A DNA stretch of 64,000 nt from Tomocerus qinae (taxonomy: Eukaryota > Arthropoda > Collembola > Entomobryomorpha > Tomoceridae), in assembly GCA_020055645.1 (NCBI GenBank), contig CM034546.1, forward strand, positions 115,494,375 to 115,558,374, written 5' to 3'. The translations under genes were made by a program, and so were the position numbers. This document shows positions 1-15,536 of the stretch, piece by piece. Below the pieces are notes generated by a model, which was not told the origin of the DNA, did no database searches, and saw only the letters and a list, made by a program, of their open reading frames with translations. Numbering within the stretch: the stretch's first letter is position 1; each line of letters starts with the position of its first letter.

Positions 1-502
1 TAAAATCTTTGAATAATATGATTTTAAATACAAACTGCACATTAATTTTGTAAATAACTACAGTGTAAATAACATTATCTTAACTTTAATTTACATTCTA
101 TCACACTATCTAGGTATTCTAATCTAATCTATTCATTGCATGCTTCTTGGTGCATAAAAAGCTATGGGATAACGGGGATAACGTTTAATTAAATAAGGTA
201 AGTTAGGTAAGGTGTAAAACATTTTATGCCTTGAGGTGAGACTTGAGATGATACTCTCTTGAGACAAACCACGGAATTAGACTCTAAACCTATATAATGC
301 GAAGTTGGCTGCATTAAAGTTTGTCACCAAGTTTAAAACCAAATTGATTCACATGTTTCTGTTTCGTAGAATAGAAAGAGTGTTTTAGAATTTATGTTAG
401 TTAGATTAGATTGGCTGGGTTTGTTCCCCGCACATGTGGAAACACTTTTTTTTTACCATTTTTACCAATTCTGTTTAAAGCGGCCGCAGCCGTAATTTTA
501 GA
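1..502. other. Upstream region of DUS2, no gene seen
   Basis: No open frame of note and no RNA gene are seen. The sequence is A+T-rich apart from a short G+C patch with a gcggccgc site at 480-487, just before the DUS2 start. It presumably holds the DUS2 promoter and 5' leader, but no specific element can be named. Confidence 0.5.
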
Positions 503-3857
<3,355 letters not shown>

Positions 3858-3908
3858 TTTGAAAACTATAGTATAATAATTAATTGTAAGTAACAAATAC
3901 CATGCTTT

Positions 3909-3914
3909 AATAAA
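3909..3914 (+). promoter_or_regulatory. Poly(A) signal AATAAA of DUS2
   Basis: A canonical AATAAA lies 52 bp after the DUS2 stop codon, in the 190-bp gap between DUS2 and the convergent cysteine-rich gene. Confidence 0.7.
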
Positions 3915-4047
3915 TTGCATTTGTATAATGACGCGCTCGTCTTTTAAGTTTGGCCGAGCATTGATAAATAATTGGACCTCATTGTTCAGATCATGTTCAG
4001 ATGTATATAATCAATTAATTTTTATATTTAAATGTAAAAACACATAT

Positions 4048-4662
4048 TTACTCTGTTAAATTAAATGTTACAAATTCATTTGGAGCGATGCATGTACAAA
4101 AATATTTATTGGGTTGTGCAGGAATTCCATGAGGATATGCATTAGGGTGATCTCTTGTCTCAATGCAGTACATAGCCCTTTGTGAAGTGTAATGCTGTTG
4201 ACAAAGTATTCCACAATTGCTCTCAGGGCATGCATCTTTACACAGTTCCATTACTGGAGATTTCTATAGGCGTTAAAATACAAAATTAAAAATTCATCAA
4301 AGACACACTTACAGTTTAGTTTCGTTCTATCTCATTAATGTATGTCGCTTACTTCAAGAATACACTCATTATGCTTGCCACATTTCACTCCAAAATCTAC
4401 ACCTTGGTCCACAATTTCTCTGCAGTTTAATTCTGAAGTACAATTTCCTTCTACACTCCGTCTGGGTATTTTCATGACACAATTTTTATATTCTGTTGGT
4501 CCAGCCTTGCATATCTAAAATCATGACTCGGTGATAGACAAACTAAAAGCATGAATTTGTATGTATTAATTATTTAAAAGTACTTTGCACAAATACCTCT
4601 ATTAGCAGAAATGATATTGAAGCACATTTTATGAACAACCTAGCTAGATGTGTATTTTTCAT
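4048..4662 (-). CDS. Cysteine-rich secreted protein, unknown function
   Basis: Exons on the minus strand: 4597-4662, 4353-4514, 4048-4263. Both introns are phase 0 with GT-AG ends, and the product is 147 residues. Exon 1 encodes a 22-residue hydrophobic leader (MKNTHLARLF, then a run through FLLIE), which reads as a signal peptide and is spliced exactly at its end. The mature part has about 13 cysteines, with ICKAG near its start and CPESNCGILCQQ and YFCTCIAP further on. This points to a disulphide-rich extracellular domain. I do not recognise the family. It is convergent with DUS2 (190 bp apart) and shares strand and intron layout (signal peptide alone in exon 1, phase-0 intron) with the secreted genes that follow. 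Confidence 0.72.
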
Positions 4663-5875
4663 GACGAATAGATGTGGGAGAACTGCAAATGCGGTGAAGA
4701 ACGGAAGTATATGGACTAGGTATCTATTGCATATAGAGTGTTCACAAACCAGTCACATAAGAATTTTTATTAAATAATGCCTGTAATGTATGATCATGAA
4801 AAAATTTGATTAAAACTTCGTTAATGAAAGTTGCACTGGTTGTTAATAACTTAAAAAATTAAAGACATGCAATGAAACTTTTGCTTTTTCACTTGATCTG
4901 TTTTACTTTGTGTACCTACAGTTCGATAATCAGGCGGTGGCCGCTCTTATATCACAAGCCCTCCATACCTGTTCTTGGCATCTCCTGTTGTAAACATGAC
5001 CTTGCCTTTATGCCTTGAACGCATTAAATATACACCAAACCGTTAAATGTATAACCTATTACCTAACGTACATATTAAATGGTACTTGCATTTGCATACA
5101 TTATGGATCCTACTTACTTCTACTGCTACTCACGTAAATACTTAGATGCAAGGTGTAATGTATATAGAGCAATATTAGGTAATTGTGATCTAACCCATAA
5201 TGTAACAGAGACACGTCTACCTTGTTTGCTACCGATGTAGAATGTAGACACGTTGCATCTAACGCAAATGGGCCAGGAATACACCCTTTCCTGATATTGT
5301 ACTATTGTACCCTTATAGTCGTCAATTGAGAAGTACATCATTGAAAGTTATATAGGTCAACTCTGAAAGACTGTTGAGTTGCTGTTATTGCCTGAACAAA
5401 AATTGCCAAAGTTGTCAGCCCAAGTTGTGTACATAGAATGATTGTGCCCTATATAGCCCGACTGTGACCTGCATACATATAAATAGCTTAGCACAATTAC
5501 TCCACATCTGCTAACTATATACTATTTGAGACTCAATATGAATATGAATTTGAGTTAAGCGTTTTAAAAATTGGTCCATTAAAAAGGATGCTACATTTAA
5601 CATCATACTCTGCATCATATCCTATCTACGTGCACATAGAGATGCACATTTTTATAGATACCCATTATATTAATTGATTAGGCTGTATAGACAATACAGA
5701 TAAATGGTTATCATAGGTAGTGCAAAGTATTTAAGCAATAATGTGTTCATATGAATAATATATGAATACAGCATCTGTTGTTGTATGTAAATCATAGCAA
5801 TAATAGTACATGATTGTTTATACACAATTACACAGTGAACAAAAAGAACAAATTAAACTTTAGCTTCAATGTGAC
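4663..5875. other. Intergenic, no gene seen
   Basis: A+T-rich sequence upstream of the cysteine-rich gene and downstream of secreted family member A. A 71-codon minus-strand frame at 5126-5341 has no exon-like borders and no recognisable motif, so I leave it out. No RNA gene or repeat was found. Confidence 0.5.
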
Positions 5876-5876
5876 T

Positions 5877-6671
5877 TTATTCGTAGATTGCGTATAAATT
5901 TTTATTTTTAGAGTCATCCACATACTCTTTAATTAACTCCACTGTCCTATCAGGATATTGTCCAGATGCAGAGAAAACCCAATAGTGCTTTTGAGAACAG
6001 TTTTCGCCACCCTCTGGACACTCTTCACTTGAACTTGCTCGCTTAATTAAATAACGTAGAATCGTTTTATTTTCTTTACTAGGGTAGGTTACGTCAATAT
6101 CATCTCCATCGTAGTAAACTGTATTGGGAGACGAAGCAAATCCAAATTGCTGCTGAAGTCGTTTTGCTAATGTAACAGGGTTGTACGGTTTTGCAAATGT
6201 CATTGCAGTCACCACGTACAATGGGCTCAAGTCAATTACTTCTACTTTGGTAAACGGTCCGAATTCACTCTCGTTAGCATTTCGTAACTGCTCCGAAGTG
6301 ATTCTTGTAGAAAGAAGCTCTCCGGGGACCCATGATCGTTGGTGTTCTACACTCTTAATCGCGTTTCCGTATTTCTCTCTAATTTTTTGTAGATCAAGAG
6401 TGATCATTTTTGTGACATTTTGAGCAGCTTCAGTCGTGGGAAGCAATTCTCCAGAAAGTTCTAATGCCATTTGCTCTGCCTCTACAAGATTAAATTGTTC
6501 AATGTCATCTTTAGAGTATCCTTCCGACACCTGAAATAAAGAAGATCAAGGTTGAGACGATTCCCAATCGATTACTCCATGCACGATTAATACCAATGAT
6601 ATTAATTTCTAGTGTAATGGCCCACTAACCAGAAATGCAACGCTAATATAAAAGATGTGACCGTAATTCAT
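5877..6671 (-). CDS. Secreted W-x-P-G-E-L family protein, member A
   Basis: Two exons: 6630-6671 (MNYGHIFYISVAFL, a signal peptide) and 5877-6530, with a 99-bp phase-0 intron; 231 residues. It is one of four paralogues in the window, and its function is unknown. Shared blocks in order: an acidic N-terminal helix ending in SGELLP, the signature SWVPGELL, ESEFGPF, then AKPYNPVTLAKRL, a PNxVYYDGDD block, and a C-terminal C-x6-C-x3-HYWVF motif. The paired cysteines and leader suggest an extracellular protein. The poly(A) hexamer AATAAA (5876-5881, reverse strand) overlaps the stop codon, so the 3' untranslated region may be very short. The start was chosen because the upstream exon supplies a signal peptide in frame. 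Confidence 0.8.
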
Positions 6672-8710
6672 CTTGGATAGTTTTCAAAATTATGTATAGG
6701 AGATCAAACTAGATGCTCTGCATCAAGTTATGATAAAGCTCAATTTGAAAAGACACTTTATTAAATACTATATTTGGGAAACACTTTCTCTCATCATTTT
6801 CTTCTCCTCATTGTATTCCGGAAACACAATAATTTTCTCTTTCAGTGATAATTTGGTAATACAGTTAACAATGGTATTTTCTCACTGTATAGTAAACAAC
6901 TGTTAACAAAATGTCAATTAATTAGTAGATATTTTTTATCGATATCCAATACAAATGTAGTGTATATTTGATTTGATTACTTTTGTGAATTCTCGTATTT
7001 GCATAATAGTCATACATTTTGATGGCGAATGAATAAAATATTAGGCTATTACAACCAATTACCAGGTGTCTGCAATAGCATTAAAATGTAACGTAAATAT
7101 ACAGCTATTAAGTAGGAAGCGGCAGTACAATTTCAATTACTATAATTTTGGGCGACCAAAAATAAAATCATATCAATTACCTTTTGATACTTTCGCCCCC
7201 TTAATCATCTATTCGTGAATATATATTTATTATTTATAACCGGAATTGTAATAAGCTAATTTCGAATGATGCTTGTTTCTACAATCGCCGACTATCCAAT
7301 AGTCGATATGATTGTTGTACTAACATTCAAGCATGCATTTTTATCATTCAACTCATACCCAACAAAATCATCATACTAAAATAGAGCTCAGAATATCTAT
7401 GCACAATATTATGATAGTAGATTTCATAAATCTTTGCCAATCGAGCAATCTCTTTCATAAGGAAGCAGATTATCACGTCCTTTCTTTTTGATGAAATAAA
7501 TGATTTTAACACAATCTGCAATTATTTCTAAAATATGATTGTATGTGTAGATGTACAAGATTGCAACAATTAGAGTTTGATGGAAAATGAAAGGGGTAAT
7601 GAACTGCACGTACTGGATTGTGTATTATAATATTATGTGTAATGTGTAACTTTGTATAGCATTAGTAATTCGTTCTACAAAAGTGCAGTTAATTATCTCG
7701 TCAGCAGTCATTTTATGGCTTATGAATACAATTTTTTATTACTTAGCTGCAGGATTATTGGTATAAGCTCATACATGATTAGTGTTTGTTATGCGTAAAA
7801 GTATGATCGTATGATAGTAACAAATACATAGTATGAGTCATTATAGTTGATTTAAACTGAGTTGACCTGTCCACCCACGTTCACTTTATTTCTGTAGCTT
7901 TACAGCACAAATAAGAAATGTGAATTCCATTCAATTACAAAAGATAAGTAGCTACCTGTAGGTACATTATATATTAATGATCAGTTTCTACCATAACGCT
8001 GTGTTGGTTCGCATCGCTCTACCCATCATTTTACTATGGTATAGTAGTAATCATTCATACAAGTATACACTAGTCAAGAAGATAATGCATGTAAAATAGT
8101 ACAAGTCGACTAGGTGGTATTAATACATCGTAAATGCATAACAGTAAGATATATTCATTCACTCATTCTTTACAGTCAGTCCCATTCTGAGCTTCGTCGC
8201 AGTATTCTTTACCACAGAAATTAGATTAAATTGCATAATCAGCTTGCAGCATTCCCGTAACCTCAACCCTTACCTCTCCTTTTAACTCTTCCACTCTTAC
8301 TTTCTGTCTCTTTCTGTGCACTTGTTAAAATAGCCTTCAATCTGATGAATGTATACTAGGCTTAGACATTTCATACTACAAATTACAGCTCGATACAATC
8401 ACTTCAGAACTTTTGGAATCACTTTCATACATTTAATTACAGAAAAAACTAGACCTGCATGAATGCTACGCGAAATAATGAGCACTGAACTTCATATTAA
8501 TATCTCTTAACATGACTGATTAATGTGACAACGATTTTTACTCAGCTATTCTCAGGAGACTACAAAATATCGTCAGTGGCTGCATAGAAACATCACAAAA
8601 TTTGCGTAGAGCCATTTAATAACTATGCATGCTAAATATATAAAAATATCTCTGATTCAACTTCAAATTCCTTGTATATGCTATTTGACTACACCTTATA
8701 AAAATATCTT
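6672..8710. other. Intergenic between family members A and B
   Basis: About 2 kb of A+T-rich sequence with no convincing gene. One short exon-like fragment on the minus strand at 8163-8217 encodes a Cys-rich tail (FCGKEYC, then NGTDCKE, then stop). It is reported separately as a finding. A 61-codon frame at 7424-7609 looks like chance. Confidence 0.45.
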
Positions 8711-9252
8711 CTAATTACGTTTCGCTTCTAATATGATTCCATTTGGTTCTCCTTCAATTCCATAGTTATATTTTAGTACTTCAGCTAGTCTTTCAGGATG
8801 ATAGCGTTTATTGAAGACAAGGATGGCAGCTCTCATTGATGGAAACATTGTTACTGACTTTAATGGTCCGTATTGACTTTCATCCACCAATTTAACTTGA
8901 CGCTTTGTAATATCATTTGCAATTAATTCCCCAGGAATCCATTTTGGAGTCGGTTTGTCTTCAGGGATTATTGGTACATTCCCCATAACCTTCTTCCGAG
9001 GATGTATACCATTCTTGAATCGATTTCGGCTCTCTGAAGTTATCAACTCAACGGATTTATACCATGGACGGTACACTCCTTTTGGTACCGGGTCGAAATT
9101 TAACTGACTGTTCACCTGAAATGAAGAAAATAATGTTAAAACATTTTGAGCAGAAAGTTTAGGATTTAAAATTGACACTAATCAGAAAAATAACTTACGC
9201 AATTTACGAGAATTATTGATATCGCCAGCGATATAATCAACGAGGCTTTCAT
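8711..9252 (-). CDS. Secreted W-x-P-G-E-L family protein, member B (short form)
   Basis: Two exons: 9199-9252 (MKASLIISLAISIILVNC, signal peptide) and 8711-9115, with an 83-bp phase-0 intron; 152 residues. It keeps the family core KWIPGELI, ESQYGPLK, NKRYHPERLAEVL and YGIEGEPN. It stops just after the PN block and lacks the C-terminal C-C-HYW segment of members A, C and D. Its N-terminal spacer also differs (a basic RKKVMGN stretch instead of the LLP helix). Either it is a true short paralogue or a further 3' exon exists that I could not place. Function unknown, presumably extracellular. Confidence 0.7.
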
Positions 9253-10327
9253 TTTTAATTGTTAAAAAAGGTAAAAAGAACCACAGTAATGTTTTTTAGT
9301 AGTGAATAAAGGAACTACTGTCAATTTACAGACTAACTGACCACCACAACATGCACACTGTCACTGAAAAAGATTCTTCAAGTGCTCTCTGTTTTATGAA
9401 GGAGATTTTTTACGTGATAAGTCAAACGAGTGGCAGAATGTTGGGCATAGTTAGCCGAGTGAAACCAAACGTCCACCAAAGTACCTTTAGATTGTTTAAC
9501 TATGAGAATGTCATGCCATAAGCAGTGTATATTTTTCTGTAAATCTTCTGTTGTAGTACCTGCTGAACTATTTGCATACATATTTGCCGTACTAACTGCA
9601 TAGTACATATGTAAGTCACTACAGGTATGTGTTTAAAAGTGTCTAGTTTGTTCATTTCGTAATGATGGTGCAATCCCATTACTTTGATAGTAATCACATA
9701 ATATGTCTAAGGCTGGGTTGGGTTGAAAATAGTAAATGCAATTCTGAAGCAGAAAAGTGAGTTTGTTAAACGTGTTGCCTTTTTGTTGGACAATATTTGC
9801 CTGACAGTTGATTTGAAGTGAACTGACAGCTAGGAAGTAAAGAAAGCTTACGTGCTTGAAAAATACTTGTTGAAGGAAGGAACAGACGGAGAGATTGAGA
9901 TCCACCACGATAAAAATTAATCAAAACAAAAAATATAGGGGCAAGCTGGTAGCTTTTTTAGTATTATCATTATGTGTGTGACAAATCTATCTGCCTTTTA
10001 CAACTCACACGATGAAAAAATTGTTGAACATAATCATATTATCTAAACCTTTGCTATACAATCTCCTTAATGTATTTTTTCTCCGTCTTTGTTAAAAAAA
10101 GAGAAAATTTATATATCGTATTTGCAGTATAACAAACACGAATGTATATGCTTTTACGTAATCGTTTGTAGCATGCAATATAATAGAAAACCATTGAATC
10201 GTTTTTGTATAGCAGACAGTGATGCATAGTGTAATTTCTTAAATCGTTGTTATTCTAAACTGAAACATCATCACTAGTTATCAGGAATGCTCCTGTTAAA
10301 TCAATACTAACATACATGCATACAATT
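9253..10327. other. Intergenic, no supported gene
   Basis: Overlapping minus-strand frames of 65-91 codons lie at 9378-9908. They have no signal peptide, splice-site or motif support and look like chance. No RNA gene was seen. Confidence 0.45.
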
Positions 10328-10505
10328 TCATTTGGTAATTGTAGTTAGTTCATGTTCATATAAAATAATGGATTTGCAATTTGGATGTGGTTTACTATCC
10401 GTGACAGGATGTCTAATGCCTTCCTTAGACCATTCTTTTATCTTGTTCGTATAATATGACCGATCATTATTAAATGCAGACATGCAGTTAGAACGGAAAC
10501 AACAC
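10328..10505 (-). CDS. Possible terminal exon of an unknown cysteine-containing protein
   Basis: A 3'-terminal exon is possible here. A plausible acceptor (ttgatatcactaag) precedes a frame reading RVCCFRSNCMSAF, then WSKEGIRHPVTDSKPHPNCKS, ending at a stop. The composition (paired CC, Trp, Pro, charged residues) is more protein-like than that of neighbouring chance frames, and the strand matches the nearby secreted genes. I could not find a matching upstream signal-peptide exon. The family is not recognised. It may be a relic. Confidence 0.33.
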
Positions 10506-10513
10506 ACTCTCAC

Positions 10514-11445
10514 TTAGTGATATCAATAAAATAATATCAATTTTTAAGTGAAGTGGTCATAAGCAACAAACCATTCTGTCTGACTGTGTCATATTTCCTC
10601 TTTTTTACAAGGTAATACAATAAGATAATTTCAATTCTCAGAAAGTACTTATCCTGTATAAAAGTTTTTAAAAAATAAAGATGCTACAGTGCTCCGAAAT
10701 ATTTTAAACTTCAAGCTATTATTATTATTACTATTACGAGTAGATAGATATTTCGCACGAAAGATATACATTGTCCATGACATGACCACTTCCCTTCATA
10801 AGTATGATTACATACTCTAATAGGTTAACTTTTCAGCAATAACTTTTTTGTTGAATACTCTATCTTGATATTCTTTTTCCTATAATATGTAACTTATAAT
10901 GTCTAAATGATCAACATTTAGTGAAAACATACTTTTTGCACTTTCGAATGATAATAGCATATAATAGTATCTTCTGGTTGGTTATTGAACTTTGGAACAC
11001 TTAAGATAAAATAAATCAACATACGATTGTCAAAATAATATGAGAGCTACTAATTTTAATCGCATAATAGCTTTTAGCAATTAGAAGGAAACTTGAATTT
11101 TGAAAGTGTCTGAATGTCAGCGAGTAATTATAGTAATTGAATAGTGTGAATAAAACAGTAGAAGTAGACTGTGGACAAAAATACCCTTTGACTATGACGC
11201 AATATTTTATTGACATTGGCCTTAGATAGAAGAGAGTGATCATGGTAGGTTGAGTTAAGGCTATTGTTAGGTGGCAGTAAAGCATGGATTTCGTAAGCTA
11301 TTTGGTAATAGTATTAAATAAGCAATGTCGCTAGTCATGGTTTGTCATCTTGTTTATGCCATTAAATGGATTACTATCTTTACTACTGTAGGCTTTCGTG
11401 GCTTTATTTTGCATGAAGGTGGTAGTTGTTTCGAAAGAACATTTT
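10514..11445. other. Flank left of the Polinton, nothing identified
   Basis: A+T-rich sequence with several long T/A runs. Minus-strand frames at 11016-11516 have no support, and the last one overlaps the Polinton end. No features were found. Confidence 0.45.
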
Positions 11446-11451
11446 AATAAC
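11446..11451. repeat. Polinton target-site duplication, left (AATAAC)
   Basis: AATAAC directly abuts the left inverted repeat and is repeated exactly at 28419-28424 outside the right one. Six base pairs is the duplication size expected for Polinton integrases. Confidence 0.9.
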
Positions 11452-11638
11452 AGTAGTAGGGGGAGGCAGTAGTAGCCCTCACCCCATCGCCATCTTGGAT
11501 TCTGAGGCTCGCACACTTATCCTCATAGCCTTAGGCACTCATGGAAGTACAGACACTAACCTTACTCTTATGCTTGCATAGTATTCCTCACCCCAAATTA
11601 TATTGACTTCTTACGCTCGCATACTTATCCTCATAGCC
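11452..11638 (+). repeat. Left terminal inverted repeat of Polinton, 187 bp
   Basis: It begins agtagtagggggaggcag and is identical to the reverse complement of 28232-28418. Similarity continues inward at a lower level. The repeat contains the first copy of a 108-bp subterminal unit. Confidence 0.93.
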
Positions 11639-11740
11639 AACGGCATTCATGGAAGTACAGGCACTAACCTAACTCTTACACTTGGTTAGTAGTCCTCACC
11701 CCATATCATCTTGATCACTCATATATTCAGTACCATACCC
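11521..11740. repeat. 108-bp subterminal tandem units, left end
   Basis: The word cctcatagcc recurs at 11521 and 11629, each time followed by a similar stretch (tcatggaagtacag, then cactaacct, then agt..tcctcacccca). This gives two units of about 108 bp, and the right end carries mirrored copies. Units like these may bind the terminal protein or replication factors, but that is inference. Confidence 0.75.
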
Positions 11741-12438
11741 TACAACTGAGGCAGGGTACATGTACACTCCCATGCTATATTATTACATCATTTACAACTT
11801 AAATGCGTGTGCACTATCACATTATATATATCGTATTCATATAAGTATATCTATAAGAATAAAAGGTCTAAAACAATAACATGCATTAAATAATATGATC
11901 AGGTACATGTATATACTTGTTTGATGAGGACGAACGTGTGTGGACACAACCACTGTAAGTATCTACGCGTCTCCAGTAAGGGTAAGCACAATCGATAAAG
12001 GTAGATGGGTGAGGATTAACGACAATGGCATGCAATGACAATCTAAGTATTTAAGGATACTTGATACGGTCGAGTATAAAGTATAAACAAGTAAATTTTA
12101 GGGACACATACGAAAATACACCCTTTTGGTACTTTGCAATATCAGTGCAATGGAAATAAGTTATTTCTGAAAGTGCAGCATACTTGAAACAAAAGAGCTG
12201 ATGAGACATTTAGTCAAATAATCCTTTCTCAGAAATACCTTTACATGAAAGGTTGTCTCTTTTATGTTTGTTACAACTTGCATGACTTATTTTTGAACTT
12301 GCACGAAGAATTGTACTAACAATAAATTCGTTTAAAAAGGCATTCAACCAAATGTAATCATTCATACCAATTTACTACTCCTAACCGCAATCATCTATCT
12401 TCAAAAGTTCTGTTCCTGTTACTACATACATTTTCAAA
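11741..12438. other. Polinton left noncoding region
   Basis: Noncoding A+T-rich stretch between the subterminal units and the polymerase gene. No open frame or repeat stands out. It presumably contains the polymerase promoter. Confidence 0.45.
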
Positions 12439-15400
12439 ATGGAAAATTGTCCTTTCTGCGAAGTAAACTTGGCTGGAAATTTCGAACAGCATTTTAAGCA
12501 GATTCACCAGTGTTCATCTTGTTTGAAGTTTAAAGAAGCTTGTCACTGCATTGGTAAATACTAAACAAAATATACCACATAATATTCTTCAATATTTAAA
12601 CTATTTTTTAAAACGTTTGACTAAACTATAGACTTAATAAAATGACTTCTTTATTTTCAGCGTGTCCAAAGTGTCCCCAAAATATTCAAGACACTTGATT
12701 TAATGGAAGACCATCTCCTTACGGACCACATCTGTTCTATCTGCGACGAAGACCAGCTATTATGCATCTGCGTTGAACAACTGGAGTCTCAATGTTTGGA
12801 TACAAGGAAACGTGGACGAGAAGATGAAGAAATCTCTTCTACAAGCAAGCGGCCGAAAATTTCAAATGTTTCCGGACATTCTGACTTAGTTCCCGTGTCA
12901 GCACAAGTTGACGATATTCAAGACCAGCGACATTCAGACAAAAATCCTGAAATTGTCAATGTAAGTCTTATAAGATCTAAGTATTGTCCTGCTTGTGACA
13001 TTGTTTTTTCATCAAGTCATAGTCTACAACTACATTTAGTTGAAACCCATCCAGACTTTTACTCAAATGTTGATTTTAATCAGGTAGGAATGGGTGGGGA
13101 GCACTTAGAATTAAACTTAGTTAAAAGTGCATTTGACATTTACCATGAATTCAATTGTAGTTTGGATCATGTAGTTGTCAAGGATATTCGTGGGATATTT
13201 CATAGTTTAAGAAATCAAATTTTATCAATATTTAGACATCATTTAGAGGAGTGGAGTACATTTAAGGTCCATTTTGATATAGTGGTTGGATTTAGTAAAA
13301 AACAACAGGATGATTCATTAATACACGACTCTAGACCATTTCCAGGTTTCATGTTTCCTGTTTTAAATATTGACAATGCAAAAATGTCTATTAAAGTTAC
13401 TAATGACCATTTTGCTGAAAGGCTTCAAGAACATGTAAGAAATGGATCAGGATGGAACATAGATAATATTAAGGAGTTTAAAATGACAATTGTAAAGTAT
13501 ATACCCTTGTGTGGGGGGAGAAAAAACATACCTTTACCAGATATCCTAAAAAGTAAAAACAAAACATTCGTTAATATCGCCGTTGATGACAACTTATGTT
13601 TTAAACGTGCAATATATGCCCATGAGAGTGTACACGGCAAGCAGGTGCATCCCAACAATGTAAATCGTACGTTAGAAAGCGTTAAATTTTATGAAGACAT
13701 ACTGGATAATGGAAAAGTCAACTGGAGTGGCATTGAATTTCCTTTCTCATTAAAACAAATATCAAAATTTGAAAGACAGAATCCTGAGATTGGACTTACA
13801 GTGATTGGTTTCTCGGAGGAATTTTTAGAAAAGCGTAAAAACATCAAAAACAAAGTTAGACGAGGAAAATAATTACGATGATATTATTGAGGCAGTGGCA
13901 ATTAGCGTCAGGGAAACGGACAAAGGGGAGGATAGCGATAGTGAGATTGACGAAAAGAAAACATATGGTCAAAAGCAGGCTGAAATAATTGATTATTGTG
14001 TTCCTTTGCATGTGTGTAAGGAAGATAGGTCAATTAAAATAGATTTACTATTAATAATGGATGATAATACAGAAGATCATTTTGTTTTCATTAAAGACCT
14101 ACCAAAATTGATCTATAAGGCACATTCCAAACATGTATGCCGCCACTGTCTTCAGGGTTTTAATGATGACTATGATGAACATGTCAAACATTGTTCTTCA
14201 CTTGATAGGATAAAAACAGTATTCCCAAAGCATAATTTTTGAAATTTGAAAAATTTGCACGCACTCAAAAGGCTCCATTTACTGTATCGGCAGATTTTGA
14301 ATCTTTCCTTAAACCTACAGGAAATTTTTAGAAATCAAAATAAGTGATAAAAACAAGAAAACACCAAACACTGTAAAAGTACAACTTCATAAAGCTAGTG
14401 GGTTTAGTTGGCGATGTATTAATTGGAAAGGCAAGCAAAAATGTAGCAGTTCATATAGGGTAGAAACCGAAACAGATGATGCGCCAAAACGATTTCTGAC
14501 AGAAATTTTAGCTCTCAATGAAGAATTACAGAGTGAAATGAAAGAATATGAAAAGGAAGCTAAAAAAACTATGATAATTAGGGAAGAAGACAACCAAAAG
14601 TTTAGAAATCCTCACAAACTATGCAGTACTAAATGCCATTTTTGTCACAAATGCTTTACTTTCAAGGATTTCAAGGAAAAGAAAATAGTTAGACATCATG
14701 AACATTTGCCGCCTTATAATTTCATTGGTTTTGCACACAGATCATGTAATATAGCGGCCTCTACACCCAAAACATTAACTGTATGCTTCCATAATTTACG
14801 AGGCTATGATGGGCACTATCTTATACAAGCAGCTTCTGAGGATCTTGTTAAAGAGGTTGAAGTTATTCCGCAAACATCGGAAAAGTTTATGAGCATCATT
14901 ATAAACAAACAGATCAAATTTATTGACACTGCACTCTTCATGCCTGAAAGTTTAGGAGATTTAGTTAAAGATCTAAAGGAATTTCCTATAACAAGGGAGG
15001 CATTTTCCCAATATAGCAAAGAACAAGTAGACTTACTTTTAAATAAGGGTGCATATCCATATTCTTATATGGATTCTGTTGACAAGTTTAAGGAGACAGA
15101 ATTACCGCCAAAATCAATCTTTGAAAATGATCTAACCGGTAAAGATATAGACGATGATGTGTATAGTAATGCTCAGAAAGTTTGGAAAGAATTTGGTATT
15201 AGAAATATGGGTGAATGGCATGATTTGTATTGTCAGCTAGATACCGCGCTTTTAGCAGATGTTTGGTTTTCACTGCGTAACACAATGTATGATAAGTATG
15301 GTCTTGATGTATGTCATTATTTCTCATTACCAATGTTTAGTTTAGATGCAGCACTAAAGTTTACAGGTGTGTCTTTAGAATTTATTAAAGATCCCACAAT

Positions 15401-15536
15401 GCATGTATGGCTAGAAGGTGCAATACGTGGAGGGTTAGTAAGTGCGGGAGATTTAAGAGTGGCAAAAGCAAACAATGAATATTGCCCTGATTATAACGAT
15501 AAGAAACCTTCTTCGTATATTATGTACTGGGACGCT

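Noticed and set aside
5126-5341. 71-codon minus-strand frame
   Set aside because: No signal peptide, motif or splice support; composition like the surrounding noncoding DNA.
9378-9908. Three overlapping minus-strand frames
   Set aside because: They overlap one another in different frames and none has protein-like blocks or exon borders.
11900-11990. Possible hammerhead-like core (tgatgaggacgaacgtg) in the Polinton left region
   Set aside because: The surrounding bases do not form the three required stems around the core.
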